From an uncultured Psychrobacter sp. (lineage in GTDB: Bacteria; Pseudomonadota; Gammaproteobacteria; Pseudomonadales; Moraxellaceae): 64,000 nucleotides of DNA. The position numbers and the translations under genes are program-made. Below the pieces are notes generated by a model. The model did not search any database. It was not told where the DNA came from and saw nothing but the letters and a program-made list of their open reading frames with translations. This document shows, piece after piece, positions 1 to 8,117 of the stretch (position 1 is its first letter; each line of letters starts with the position of its first letter). The stretch covers positions 1 through 64,000 of the forward strand of contig NZ_CANMRN010000001.1 of NCBI RefSeq assembly GCF_947500265.1. Direction: 5' to 3'.

Positions 1-72
1 CAAGGTTGGATGGAGAATAATCTACCTAAACTATTTCATAATATGGGTTGTACTTCTTTTATTTTGGATTGA
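1..72 (+). CDS. C-terminal end of an unidentified protein (cut by window edge)
   Basis: Frame 1 is open from the first base to a TGA at 70-72 and gives 23 residues ending in GCTSFILD. It could be the tail of a gene that begins outside the window. It is too short to assign a family and could be chance. Confidence 0.25.
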   Translation, partial: QGWMENNLPKLFHNMGCTSFILD

Positions 73-515
73 CTATAGATGAAAATTGATAATCAGTAAG
101 TTTTTTAATAATATAGCCATAAAAAAAGCCAAATATTGTCAGTTTTTATAATCAATTTACTAAACTTTTGTAATTAATTAAATTTATTACACAGTCTCGA
201 TATGTAGTTAATGTTTATTTAAAAAAAGAGTTTAAAATCGAATTTTATGAACTAAGCGAATTGACATAATTCAGCCTAAAATAGTAGAGTTATAGGCTAC
301 AGTGTAGTACTCAGAGCAGAAACTGTTAAAATTTTGAGAGATTGCAATAAGGATATTCTAGTGAATGAAAAACGGCTGAAGATAATAATAAAAGCTTTAT
401 CTGACTTATGAGAAAATAAGGTTGAAGCTAAACTATTAGCAATCATCATGAAAGACAATAATAAATAATCCTCAAATGGTTTTACCATTAAAGTCAGTTT
501 AATTTAATTGATATT
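73..515. other. AT-rich non-coding region with possible gene remnant
   Basis: No convincing gene. On the plus strand around 300-468 one frame reads like decayed coding sequence: about 35 residues, an in-frame stop near 410, then about 18 residues to a second stop. The minus-strand 63-codon frame over the same bases has no ribosome site and low-complexity content, so I do not call it. Confidence 0.3.
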
Positions 516-1064
516 TCATTTATATTTTAGTCTCACACTTCGCCATAGCTCTTCTATGAAAGGAAGTATTAGCAAAAATATAATGCCAGTAAACAAAGGT
601 AATAAATAACTAGCAGGAATAGGATTTTCTTTTAATCTTAGGATAGGTTTTCCATCTATTAAATTACCACTGAACATAGCTATAAATATTTCCCAATGGA
701 GAGCTAAAACGATGAGAAGCGCGCATAGGGGCAGTAACTCTAAGCAACTATGGATATGTTGTTCTATAGGAGAAATATAACGGTATTTTATTGCATAGCT
801 AACATCCCATATAGCTGTAATTTCATGTATAAAAAACATAAATATCATAAAAAAAAGCAAAAGAGGAGAGATTTCAAGAATCAAACCTACACTAACTGGT
901 ATCCCAATTTCTAAAAGCATCAAGCTATGAATTAACGATTCTTTCATTCCTGAATTTTTTTCTAGATGCGTATGTCTATGACAAAGCCAATCTGAGAAAC
1001 CTGCTATTATCCATAAAGGAAAGATGAAATATAAAAGAATATTGATAAGCGCTATTTTTTCCAT
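516..1064 (-). CDS. Multi-pass membrane protein with clustered His/Glu residues
   Basis: This is a 182-residue hydrophobic protein with about four or five membrane helices (near residues 5-22, 48-65, 66-82, 108-130 and 153-170). His and acidic residues cluster at the helix ends: H29, H31, H33 and E35; H46 and E52; H80, E81 and D87; E101, H103, H105 and E109. This spacing resembles membrane di-metal enzymes such as the fatty acid hydroxylase group, but I cannot place it in a named family and the function is unknown. An AGGAG-type ribosome site precedes the ATG. It stands alone among AT-rich non-coding DNA. I am confident it is a real gene and unsure of its role. Confidence 0.7.
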   Translation of the reverse strand: MEKIALINILLYFIFPLWIIAGFSDWLCHRHTHLEKNSGMKESLIHSLMLLEIGIPVSVGLILEISPLLLFFMIFMFFIHEITAIWDVSYAIKYRYISPIEQHIHSCLELLPLCALLIVLALHWEIFIAMFSGNLIDGKPILRLKENPIPASYLLPLFTGIIFLLILPFIEELWRSVRLKYK

Positions 1065-1602
1065 GATCTCCTTCCTAAAAGCTTAATATGCAAATATATT
1101 ATATAATAGGTGTGAAAAATATTTTAGTTAGTTTTGTGATAATAGATATGAGCTGATATGTACTAATTATCCAGTACCTTAAGTCAATCTAAATGGTAAG
1201 TTAAAAAAATAGAAAGTTAGAGATATTAATAGAAAGTTTTGTATTATTAGTGCTGAAAGTTTACATGATAAAAAAATACCAGAACGGAAGATACTTTTGA
1301 TAAGGAAGCAGCTTTTGCCACCCCTTATTTGACTATTCAATAGATTGAATAATCTAGTGCTTATGAACCTATGTGATTAGAAAATTTGAAACATAAGGAA
1401 AGCGACTATAATAAAATTACAAGTTCAATTTGAATTTTCAAACTAGCTCCGCATCACTGATAAAGCCATAGCTAGCTTGTGTAAAATTATTGTTAAGTTC
1501 TCTTTAATTCTCATTACTTGATTCTAGTAGTTCAATTGCAGGGCAAACTCTGGTTTGTATTGTCCACTCTTTTTAACTCAATAAAATAATGGAGGCCATA
1601 TC
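1065..1602. other. Intergenic region, promoter side of two divergent genes
   Basis: A 538-base AT-rich gap between the divergent membrane-protein genes. Short open plus-strand stretches around 1210-1340 look like decayed coding sequence, but none has a start or a recognisable product. The promoters of both flanking genes must lie here. I could not choose specific -35/-10 boxes with confidence. Confidence 0.4.
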
Positions 1603-2070
1603 ATGGATGCTTCTAAGCAAAAAAGTATGAACCCTTATGTAAAATTCACCCTAATGATTTTAACTTCGACTGTCGTTATGTATATCATGATGTATTTCAA
1701 TACTTATGAGTGGGATCATATTTATTTCAGTGAAACCCGAGCTTACATGGCGCTATATATGGGTGCAGGTATGGCAGTAGTTATGTTGGCATTTATGACA
1801 AATATGTACAAAAAAACCAAGCTCAACCTAATGCTCTATGGGCTAAGCGTATTAATGTTTGCTGTTGGTATTTGGGGTGTAAGATCGCAAGCGACAGTTG
1901 ATCAAGTCGATTGGATGCAAGCAATGATACCTCATCACTCGATTGCAATTTTGACCAGTTCACGTGCCGATATCGAAGATCCGCGTGTGCGTAAACTTGC
2001 CGACGATATCATAAAAGCACAGAAGCGTGAAATCACTGAGATGCAAGTACTCATTGAAGAGCTCGAGTGA
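1603..2070 (+). CDS. DUF305 domain membrane protein
   Basis: This 155-residue protein has three predicted membrane helices (about 13-31, 47-66 and 75-92) followed by a soluble C-terminal part. That part carries the DUF305 signature: VDWMQ, then MIPHH with H111-H112, then a helix with QKREITEMQ near 140-148. DUF305 proteins are often found with copper or heavy-metal handling genes, where the paired His residues are thought to bind metal. This version has three helices and a truncated DUF305 core. GGAGG lies about 10 bases upstream of the ATG. No copper-resistance genes are adjacent, so the metal role is inferred only from the family. Confidence 0.8.
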   Translation: MDASKQKSMNPYVKFTLMILTSTVVMYIMMYFNTYEWDHIYFSETRAYMALYMGAGMAVVMLAFMTNMYKKTKLNLMLYGLSVLMFAVGIWGVRSQATVDQVDWMQAMIPHHSIAILTSSRADIEDPRVRKLADDIIKAQKREITEMQVLIEELE

Positions 2071-2122
2071 AGCATAAGTGGTTTGGAAAGTGTGAGCTAG
2101 AGATTAGGCAGGAAGGTAGGCT

Positions 2123-2203
2123 ATGAAAACAGCAGGGATTTACCGAATGGTCAAACCTGATCGTGTTCGTCGATTTGGTTTAAAAGCGAAGGCAAGCATT
2201 TGA
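2123..2203 (+). CDS. Possible 26-residue peptide (low confidence)
   Basis: A short ATG frame with a purine-rich ribosome site (ggaaggtagg) directly upstream encodes a basic peptide beginning MKTAGIYRM. It lies 52 bases after the DUF305 gene. It could be a leader peptide or the remnant of a longer gene; nothing identifies it. Confidence 0.2.
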   Translation: MKTAGIYRMVKPDRVRRFGLKAKASI

Positions 2204-2400
2204 CTAATGTTACTGAAACCCAATCGCTTAAATACAAGTTCAATATTAAAACCACACAGCAGACTTTTATCGATGGTGAGCGCATAGACGATATTACGAT
2301 AGTGGGAGCTACCTCACTAATCTGGGCTGTTAATACCGTAGAAACTAACTTGAGAGGTTTTGATGATAATGGGCTATGTCAACGACTTCATAGTTATTAA
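2200..2400 (+). CDS. Hypothetical protein, TTG start (low confidence)
   Basis: A 66-codon frame starting with TTG and overlapping the end of the preceding 26-codon frame by four bases. The product is mixed in composition (rich in T, N, D and I) with no recognisable motif. No independent evidence shows it is expressed. It may be part of the decayed accessory DNA on this side of the insertion sequence. Confidence 0.25.
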   Translation: MTNVTETQSLKYKFNIKTTQQTFIDGERIDDITIVGATSLIWAVNTVETNLRGFDDNGLCQRLHSY

Positions 2401-3252
2401 GCTTATATTTAATACTAGCAGTTTGATGCCTGTATAGTGCACCAAACAGTAATAAAGTATATTTTGTAAGTAAACTTAATTATTTCAGTAAGAAAAGCCA
2501 TTGATATCATTAGTCTATAGCTCAAGGTTTAAGCCCTCACTATGGAGCCATTCCTATTCCTCTAGGAGACATTATTGGAACAAAAAGTTATTTAAAAAAT
2601 CTAAGCATTCATTTTAAATAAGAGTGAGAGTTCACGAATATTGATATTTTCTACTCGACGTTAGGAGTACAATCTAACGACCTAAAACTTGCAAAAACTA
2701 TTTGCTAAACGTTTTCTAGAGCATATCCTGAAATTATGGAAAGCATTAATAGTTAATTATCTTTAAATGCTATTTTAGTATAGTGAGTATGTTTTAACTC
2801 TTCCACTTATTGCAATTTTTCCTTCCACAAAATCGTCAAAGATAGGGTGCGTGTCTGGGTTCACAGGAAAGTTGTCTATGGAAAAACTTCCGGTCGTCGC
2901 TTCATTGTTACAAGGACGCTTGGCTATTTCAGCTTAACTCACAAGGCTAGAGCAAGCATCGATCCTAGGTTTTTCACCAATTTAATATGCCCTCTACGGT
3001 TGCTACTATCTGATCCAATTATTGCCGTTGGTAAATCAGTTCACTCTCATCCATATAGTAGCAAAACCCTAAGAAATGTAGTCGTTAATATTAGTTAGAT
3101 AAGCTATTGTCTTTATAAGACAAATTCTAGGCGTCAAAGCATCTATTTTTGCTAGCATCAGTACTTTTAAAGCTTTATTGATACCTATTGAACTATAGTT
3201 AAAATGCTGGACTCACTCGTAGTAATGATCGTTTAGTTGATTTGATGAATAA
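2401..3252. other. Decayed non-coding region left of the insertion sequence
   Basis: About 850 bases without a supportable gene. One plus-strand stretch near 2530-2630 reads as about 36 residues of plausible protein (PHYGAIPIPLG) bounded by stops and without a start codon, so it looks like a gene remnant. The 83-codon plus frame at 2847-3098 is rich in Arg, Ser and Leu with no homology I recognise, and I treat it as chance. Confidence 0.4.
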
Positions 3253-3983
3253 TATTTTTAGGGGCTGTAGTAGATAAGGATTAAATATCACACCATTTTC
3301 TCAAGGTTTTCAGCTGATTAGATGGTGAGCCATAGTTGAATCTAAACTCGCACTCTTTTAAAAACAAATGGAAGTTCTTCTTATTAATCCCATTATACTT
3401 TCTGAGTGTTCGTTTGGACTGATTCCAGAAGTTCTCAATGCCATTGATGTGATTGTTCTTACCGCAAATGAACTCTATAGAGTGATTGACTCTGAAATGT
3501 TTAAACTCACTCACATCTAATGCATTGTAACTTCGATAGCTATCCGTATAAACAAAGCTGTCAGGCTTGATTTTACGCTTAATAACAGGCATTAGGGTAG
3601 TCTGTTTGGTGTCTGCTACGACAATGGTATAAACCTTACCGTTTCGTTTTAGAATACCAAATACAGCGGTTTTACCAGCTGCCCCGCGACCTCTTTTGCC
3701 TTTGCGTACACCGCCAAAGTAACTTTCATCTAATTCGACCTCACCATCAAAAAGCTCATCAGCTTCTAATGAGAGATGGTAATCTATCACAAGTCTTATT
3801 TTATGATAAAAAAGTGCAGCAGTATTAGGCTGAATATCAAGCAAATCTGCGGCTGTTCTAGCAGTCACTTCAGCCGTAAAAAACTCTAACAGCCTTCGCT
3901 GTGCTTTTTTACTTAGTTTACAACGGGTTATCTTCATAAAAGTAGTCTAGCATAGTGCTTATCTACTACAGCCCCTATTTTTA
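3253..3983 (-). mobile_element. IS1595-family insertion sequence with 8-bp target duplication
   Basis: The element spans 3261-3975 (715 bases). Its ends are perfect 18-bp inverted repeats at 3261-3278 and 3958-3975, beginning GGGGCTGTAG. Both ends are flanked by the identical octamer TATTTTTA (3253-3260 and 3976-3983), an 8-bp target duplication as expected for IS1595/IS1016-type elements. The single transposase gene fills almost the whole element. Intact ends, target repeats and open reading frame all point to a recent and possibly active insertion. Confidence 0.93.
3281..3937 (-). CDS. IS1595-family transposase
   Basis: This 218-residue DDE-type transposase has the short IS1016-like layout. 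A helical N-terminal part (residues 1-60) is followed by the ISXO2-like catalytic domain starting at VELDESYFGG (about residue 68). Conserved features are the first acidic residue in LDES, a glycine/arginine-rich GKRGRG stretch, and YTDSYRSY carrying the second Asp. The domain ends with a HINGIENFW segment holding the Asn/Glu region. In this family the third catalytic position may be Asn or Glu. The frame is uninterrupted and lies between matched inverted repeats, so the enzyme is probably functional. Confidence 0.93.
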   Translation of the reverse strand: MKITRCKLSKKAQRRLLEFFTAEVTARTAADLLDIQPNTAALFYHKIRLVIDYHLSLEADELFDGEVELDESYFGGVRKGKRGRGAAGKTAVFGILKRNGKVYTIVVADTKQTTLMPVIKRKIKPDSFVYTDSYRSYNALDVSEFKHFRVNHSIEFICGKNNHINGIENFWNQSKRTLRKYNGINKKNFHLFLKECEFRFNYGSPSNQLKTLRKWCDI

Positions 3984-4218
3984 AGTGCAAAAGACTATGT
4001 TCCAGTTATGAAAGTATGGGTCATATAATTATTTACATTACTAACATTATTATTAAAAACTCATTAAAAAATATTAAAACTTAACAAAAACGTCTTAGTC
4101 GACATATGTGTTAATATTGGAATTCATTTAAAGTAATGGTTAAGTTGTAATGTTTAATACCATATTAATGATTTATCTTAGCGATACTATCCATCTTAAC
4201 TTTATTAAGGATATTAAA
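3984..4218. promoter_or_regulatory. Upstream region of the lipoprotein gene
   Basis: An AT-rich leader between the insertion sequence and the lipoprotein gene. It must hold the lipoprotein promoter. Several TATTAA/TAATAT-like boxes are present and I cannot single one out. Confidence 0.3.
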
Positions 4219-4602
4219 ATGAAGACAATAACCTCTAGCCATTCACTTCAAAGTAAACTATGGATTGCGTTACTGGTCAGCGTTGTGGGACTTAGTGCTT
4301 GTAGTAACGAAGTGGAAGAGACGCCAGATAGCAGCATAGATACGACTGAAGCTACTGCTGTTGGAACAGAACCGTCTGATACTGAAGTAGGGATGGACAC
4401 AGATCCGAGTGAAACAACTACGAATATGGGCATGGCCGATGCAGATAGTCCTATGGATCCACCTGATACAAACACTACCGATACGATGACGGATAGTACT
4501 ACAACCGATGAAATGACTGATGGCGCAATAACTAGTGACACCACGATGGTAGACGAAGACAATACGAGTTTCAATCAAGACCCAGTAGAAAGTGCTCAAT
4601 AA
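4219..4602 (+). CDS. Asp/Thr-rich lipoprotein of unknown function
   Basis: The product is 127 residues from the ATG at 4219, which has AAGGA upstream; an upstream in-frame ATG at 4150 lacks one. It has a type II signal peptide with lipobox LSAC and Cys28 as the lipidation site. The mature part is almost entirely low complexity (Asp, Thr, Ser, Met, Glu, Pro), strongly acidic and probably disordered. No enzyme or fold is recognisable. It is likely a surface- or periplasm-exposed acidic lipoprotein, made as a single-gene unit ending at the terminator near 4721-4775. The long antisense frames over it are by-products of its repetitive codons. Confidence 0.7.
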   Translation: MKTITSSHSLQSKLWIALLVSVVGLSACSNEVEETPDSSIDTTEATAVGTEPSDTEVGMDTDPSETTTNMGMADADSPMDPPDTNTTDTMTDSTTTDEMTDGAITSDTTMVDEDNTSFNQDPVESAQ

Positions 4603-4720
4603 ATCGTAGATGTCAGAGTAAAATCGACCTATATTTGGATTAAACTTACAGTAGGGATAACAACTTATCTGAAAATCATAAAAACTAATAAGTTGTGTGC
4701 TGAATACTTAGAAATACCGA

Positions 4721-4775
4721 CGGCTTTACTATAACGAGAAAAGTAATTTTCTTAGTGTAGTAAAGCCGTTTTTTT
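4721..4775 (+). terminator. Rho-independent terminator after the lipoprotein gene
   Basis: A near-perfect 11-bp stem (CGGCTTTACTA paired with TAGTAAAGCCG) with a second AAAA/TTTT pairing inside the loop, followed by seven T residues. It lies about 120 bases after the lipoprotein stop codon. Confidence 0.8.
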
Positions 4776-5244
4776 GTTGAGAGTTAAGTTTAAATAGCTT
4801 TGATAATTGAAGAGCACGACTTACTCATTTTATTTTTATAGAGATGTAAAAGATAATTCTGTTGGGTACTAAAAAGCCTATCCGATAAAAAGCGTAACAT
4901 ACCAGAGTAAGCTCAATATTTCACAAGGTAATAAAAGAAACTATCAAACTCAACTATAGCTATAGGCTATTGATAGAAAAAAACATAGCGACTAATCTCA
5001 TAGTTCAAAAGTCTGTTATAGATGGTTCCATTATATCAGCTTGTTTTAAATAGTCTGTTAACATGTTTTTGAAGTCTTTTTGGTAGTTCCGCTAGGGTTA
5101 TAGCCTAAAGATAAGTAATTAAAAATGAATATACTACGTTAACCTTACACAGAGTAAGTACAATTACATTGAGTTAGACCGTTACTGTCAACAGCTTAAT
5201 GAATCACTTATTCCGAACTGGGGTCATAACTATCATTCTGACTC
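4776..5244. other. Non-coding region, possible remnant near its right end
   Basis: No gene with a supported start. The last 100 bases (about 5143-5244) are open on the plus strand and continue into the 3' end of the opposite-strand glycosyltransferase gene. This may be a remnant of an older gene at the junction where the imported cassette was inserted, but the reading is weak. Confidence 0.3.
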
Positions 5245-6444
5245 CTACTTTACCATCGCTCTAAATCTATCGGAAAATTCAGGTAAAACGGAACGCACTG
5301 TAATCCACGGAGAGAGGGATGTCACACCCATTGGATCCTCATAAAACGCAGCTGCAGCTTCTTTGATAGCCTCTTCAAAAGCTTCGACTGCCCTTATCTC
5401 ATTTTGGCGGTTGTACTCAAGGGCATTTATCTTACTGAGTGTATTGTACTTTGAAATCTCAATACGCGACTGCTGGTAGTATGAAGCAAGGAGTGTTTTA
5501 AAAGAGGCTTCTGAAAAAACCACTCCCTCTTGAGCTAAAATTCTGAAAAGAGTTTTAGCTATATCTTTTGCCATCTTGTAAATGCCACCACCTTCACTTT
5601 TTGAGCCCAAGTCTTGATGTTTATGCTCATAACTCTCCATGATTTCTGTTTGACAGATACGACGGCTTGAGGTGTTGTTATAAACTTCTGAGAGTGTTGA
5701 AACCTCAAGCCCCCAAGTAGGAGAAATCGCAATACCACGACCAAGAGAGCGGATAAATGCGAACTCTCCAGAGAGGGCATAACGAAAACTCTGCATATAC
5801 TCCAAGTACTGGTTTGAGCCAAAAGTGATCTTGAGTGCTTTTATGAGTGGTGTATAAAAAAGACGGGTCACACGACCGTGGAGCTTGTTTGTAACGCGAG
5901 AGTAATAGCCTTTGTTAAACTCAAAATCAAGTCCTGGGTGTACTATGGGGTAAAAAAGCCGTGCAACAAGCGCTCGTGAGTAGTTTACTATGTCACAATC
6001 ATGCAGGGCAAAAGCATAGTTATCTTGATCTGTGAGACCATAACCTATCATCGTCCAGACATTACGACCTTTTCCTGAAATGTCTAAACCAGGAAAACCC
6101 TCATCTGTAAGCTCTTTATATATCTTTTGTACGTTTGGACCATCATTCCAAAGTACCTCAACACTACACTTCAAAACGCTCATACGCTTCTTTACTTCTA
6201 AAAACTGCTCCTCAGTTGCACCGTCGAGTCCGAGTATAATTTTATAGAGATACTTCACGCTTTTAAGCTCATCAATAATAGTCTGCATCGCTGGCGTTTC
6301 AAACTCTGAGTACAGAGCGGGAAGCAAAAGCACCATATTTCTGCGTTTTGAAAAGTGCAACAACTCTTCTTCTATGCTTTCTAAGGAGCGATTTCCCACA
6401 TTTTGTAGTGTTGTTATAACGCCGTTTTGAAAAAAATCTGACAT
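5245..6444 (-). CDS. gpgS: Glucosyl-3-phosphoglycerate synthase-like glycosyltransferase (GT81)
   Basis: The product is 399 residues from the ATG at 6444, which has AAAAGGGAG eight bases upstream; the longer frame from 6474 lacks such a site. A GT-A fold begins with LLLPALYSE near residue 40. The metal-binding DxD motif is D149-C-D151 within ALHDCDIVNY, and a GEFAF segment near 235 and a C-terminal helical part follow. These features match glucosyl-3-phosphoglycerate synthase, which joins an NDP-sugar to 3-phosphoglycerate in the first step to glucosylglycerate, a compatible solute. The phosphatase at 6885-7688 would do the second step. Mannosyl-3-phosphoglycerate synthase is the alternative. 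Codon style (AT-rich, many AAA, CTT and AGA) differs from the core genes and suggests transfer, perhaps from Campylobacterota. Confidence 0.8.
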   Translation of the reverse strand: MSDFFQNGVITTLQNVGNRSLESIEEELLHFSKRRNMVLLLPALYSEFETPAMQTIIDELKSVKYLYKIILGLDGATEEQFLEVKKRMSVLKCSVEVLWNDGPNVQKIYKELTDEGFPGLDISGKGRNVWTMIGYGLTDQDNYAFALHDCDIVNYSRALVARLFYPIVHPGLDFEFNKGYYSRVTNKLHGRVTRLFYTPLIKALKITFGSNQYLEYMQSFRYALSGEFAFIRSLGRGIAISPTWGLEVSTLSEVYNNTSSRRICQTEIMESYEHKHQDLGSKSEGGGIYKMAKDIAKTLFRILAQEGVVFSEASFKTLLASYYQQSRIEISKYNTLSKINALEYNRQNEIRAVEAFEEAIKEAAAAFYEDPMGVTSLSPWITVRSVLPEFSDRFRAMVK

Positions 6445-6517
6445 CTTACTCTCCCTTTTGATGTTATCTCGCATAACTATGATCAGTTGAAAATAAAACG
6501 GTTATATAAATTTAAAC

Positions 6518-6593
6518 GCGCTACTAGCACAAATTTTACTTGCATGCTGTGCCTACGCAGACAGAGGCTGCGTAAAATTCATCCTAGTAGCGC
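6518..6593. repeat. Long nested stem-loop, repeat-like
   Basis: Outer perfect 10-bp arms GCGCTACTAG / CTAGTAGCGC (6518-6527 and 6584-6593) enclose a second pair, AATTTTAC / GTAAAATT, and a GC-rich core (CTACGCAG...GGCTGCG). No T-run follows, so it is not a simple terminator. It resembles an interspersed palindromic repeat or a small non-autonomous element. It sits directly upstream of the glycosyltransferase gene, where the cassette is rearranged. Confidence 0.55.
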
Positions 6594-6808
6594 TATAACA
6601 CTTTTTAAGTGCATCGACTATAGACTGCCATGATTTTTCAAAACCTCGCAGTGACAGCAAGTGTCATTGCAAGCGAAGCGCGGCACTCTAACCTTCACGG
6701 ATACCTTTTATTATTATCGCTACATCTATCATATTTGTGCCACTACAGTCTTATGTTTAGGGGGGTACCATATTTCTTGCTACCTACACCTAAAGTCTTT
6801 TATTTAAG
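6594..6808. other. Non-coding spacer with a second hairpin
   Basis: Holds a short hairpin, GCAGTGACA / TGTCATTGC, near 6648-6670, followed by AAGCGAAGCGCGGCACTC. That string resembles interspersed repeats found in several bacterial genomes. No gene is supported: the 60-codon plus frame here lacks a ribosome site and a recognisable product. Confidence 0.35.
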
Positions 6809-6895
6809 CTAGCCATATTTTGAGACGAATTTTTTTAGTAAAGACGCCTCAAGTGCATCGGCAAATATCTCTCTTGCAAGCGCTTTAGAGTCCAT
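6809..6895 (-). pseudogene. Truncated glycerate kinase (N-terminal fragment)
   Basis: An ATG at 6895 overlaps the end of the phosphatase gene by 11 bases, as in a coupled operon. It opens a frame of only 28 residues (MDSKALAREIFADALEAS, then a short tail and TAG). The first 20 or so residues look like the start of a class-II (MOFRL-type) glycerate 2-kinase, usually over 400 residues long. The rest is missing and is replaced by repeat-bearing DNA. I infer a deletion or recombination that removed most of the gene while leaving the synthase and phosphatase intact. Assignment from so short a piece is tentative. Confidence 0.5.
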
Positions 6896-7688
6896 CAAAT
6901 ATCTCCAGTATAGAGCTATTCCAACCTTTTGGTCCTGGGTAGGCTGCTCTTTTTATATCTGCGTTTCCTATGGCACTAAAAGAGCCATCATAGAGGGGAA
7001 CTAAAATACCAATATCTGCTTTTTTTATCATAGTAAAGTCATTTGCACTATCACCAAGGGCTATCTTGGTACACTTTTGGTCGTAATACTCTTCATACAT
7101 GTGAGCAAGTGTCAGCATGGCATTTGCTTTGTCTTGTAGGAGTGAGACAAGATGAAAAAATCTTCCCCCTTTTACTATATCAAAGCCTTCTTCATTTGCC
7201 TCTTTTTTAAGAGCCTCAAGCCCTCTTTCGTCTTGCATCAAAAAAGGCTCACTAAAGTCGCGTTTCATGGCATTTAGGCTCTCTTCTCTTGGCAAACCTG
7301 TATGCTGCATTACTTCATCAACACTCATATCTCCAAAACCTTTTACAGAGTAGCTCTGTTTCATGTGTGTGAAAAAAAGTCTCAGTTCTATGTAGGAGTG
7401 CGCCTTAGAGAATTTTATCCACTCCTCTTTAAACGCCACCTCTTTTGCAAGTACAGACTCTGAGGGCACAAATATTCCAGCACCATTCTCAACAATAAAA
7501 GGCTGCCGCATGCCTAACTCTTTTTGAAGCACTACTACTTCACTAAAGGTTTTACTCGTAGCGATAATAAGAGGAATTGAGCGATACTTTAAGAGTGCTA
7601 AGGCCTCTTTTGCAGGAGCGAAACTATAATCCTGGTGATTGAGTAGTGTTCCATCTAAATCGGTAAATACAAGATATCTCTTCTTCAT
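6885..7688 (-). CDS. HAD-family glucosyl/mannosyl-3-phosphoglycerate phosphatase
   Basis: The product is 267 residues from ATG 7688; an upstream in-frame GTG at 7706 adds six residues and is less likely. It is a HAD type IIB phosphatase with motif I FTDLDGT (nucleophile D10, acid D12), motif II around IIATSKT, and motif IV GDSxND (D213, N216, D217). It belongs to the YedP/MpgP group, which removes phosphate from mannosyl- or glucosyl-3-phosphoglycerate to release the sugar-glycerate solute. It pairs with the synthase at 5245-6444, and the glycerate kinase start overlaps its stop codon. The operon is therefore phosphatase, kinase (broken), synthase. Which sugar is used cannot be settled from sequence alone. 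Confidence 0.82.
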   Translation of the reverse strand: MKKRYLVFTDLDGTLLNHQDYSFAPAKEALALLKYRSIPLIIATSKTFSEVVVLQKELGMRQPFIVENGAGIFVPSESVLAKEVAFKEEWIKFSKAHSYIELRLFFTHMKQSYSVKGFGDMSVDEVMQHTGLPREESLNAMKRDFSEPFLMQDERGLEALKKEANEEGFDIVKGGRFFHLVSLLQDKANAMLTLAHMYEEYYDQKCTKIALGDSANDFTMIKKADIGILVPLYDGSFSAIGNADIKRAAYPGPKGWNSSILEIFDGL

Positions 7689-7706
7689 AGCAGTAGAATA
7701 CAACAC

Positions 7707-8117
7707 AATTATTTGTCATGGTCAACTTATTTCAGACCACTTCTTAGCGGTTTTTATTGAAATAAACGCAGTCAAAAATGCCATGGAATCTCTCATGACA
7801 TCCAGCACTTTAGAACAACCCTTTGAGCAATTACTTTATGGACTAATAACTTGGGTTTATTACAACTTAGATTAGGGGCAGTATAGAATTCAAATCAAAG
7901 GCAACCAAATAAAAACACAAGCTATTATGATCGCAGCACCGTAACTGTCTTTAAGCTTATCATGCTGAAAGCACTTACTATTTAATAACGCAAACATACA
8001 ATCAATTTAGTGAACACCAGTCTATCAAAAAAATCTGCTTTTGGGGCTTAGATAAGTCTAAACGTCTTTATACTGAAGGTATCGGACGTTATGTTAAAAT
8101 TTTTTGAGACAAAAAAC
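7707..8117. other. Non-coding junction with short coding remnants
   Basis: Lies between the solute cassette and the recombinase trio. Three short plus-strand stretches read like broken protein: about 7740-7875 (ends ITWVYYNLD), about 7887-7942, and about 8025-8107 (contains FWGLDKSKRLYTEGIGRY). None has a start plus a complete frame. They look like pieces of one or more decayed genes at the cassette boundary. No terminator is obvious for the trio, whose last gene ends at 8118. Confidence 0.4.

Noticed and set aside
2847..3098. 83-codon plus-strand frame left of the insertion sequence
   Set aside because: No ribosome site, no recognisable family, and it lies in decayed DNA.
4248..4599. Two long minus-strand frames over the lipoprotein gene
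   Set aside because: They arise from the repetitive Asp/Thr codons of the sense gene, have odd Val/Ser- or Ile/Cys-rich composition and no ribosome site.
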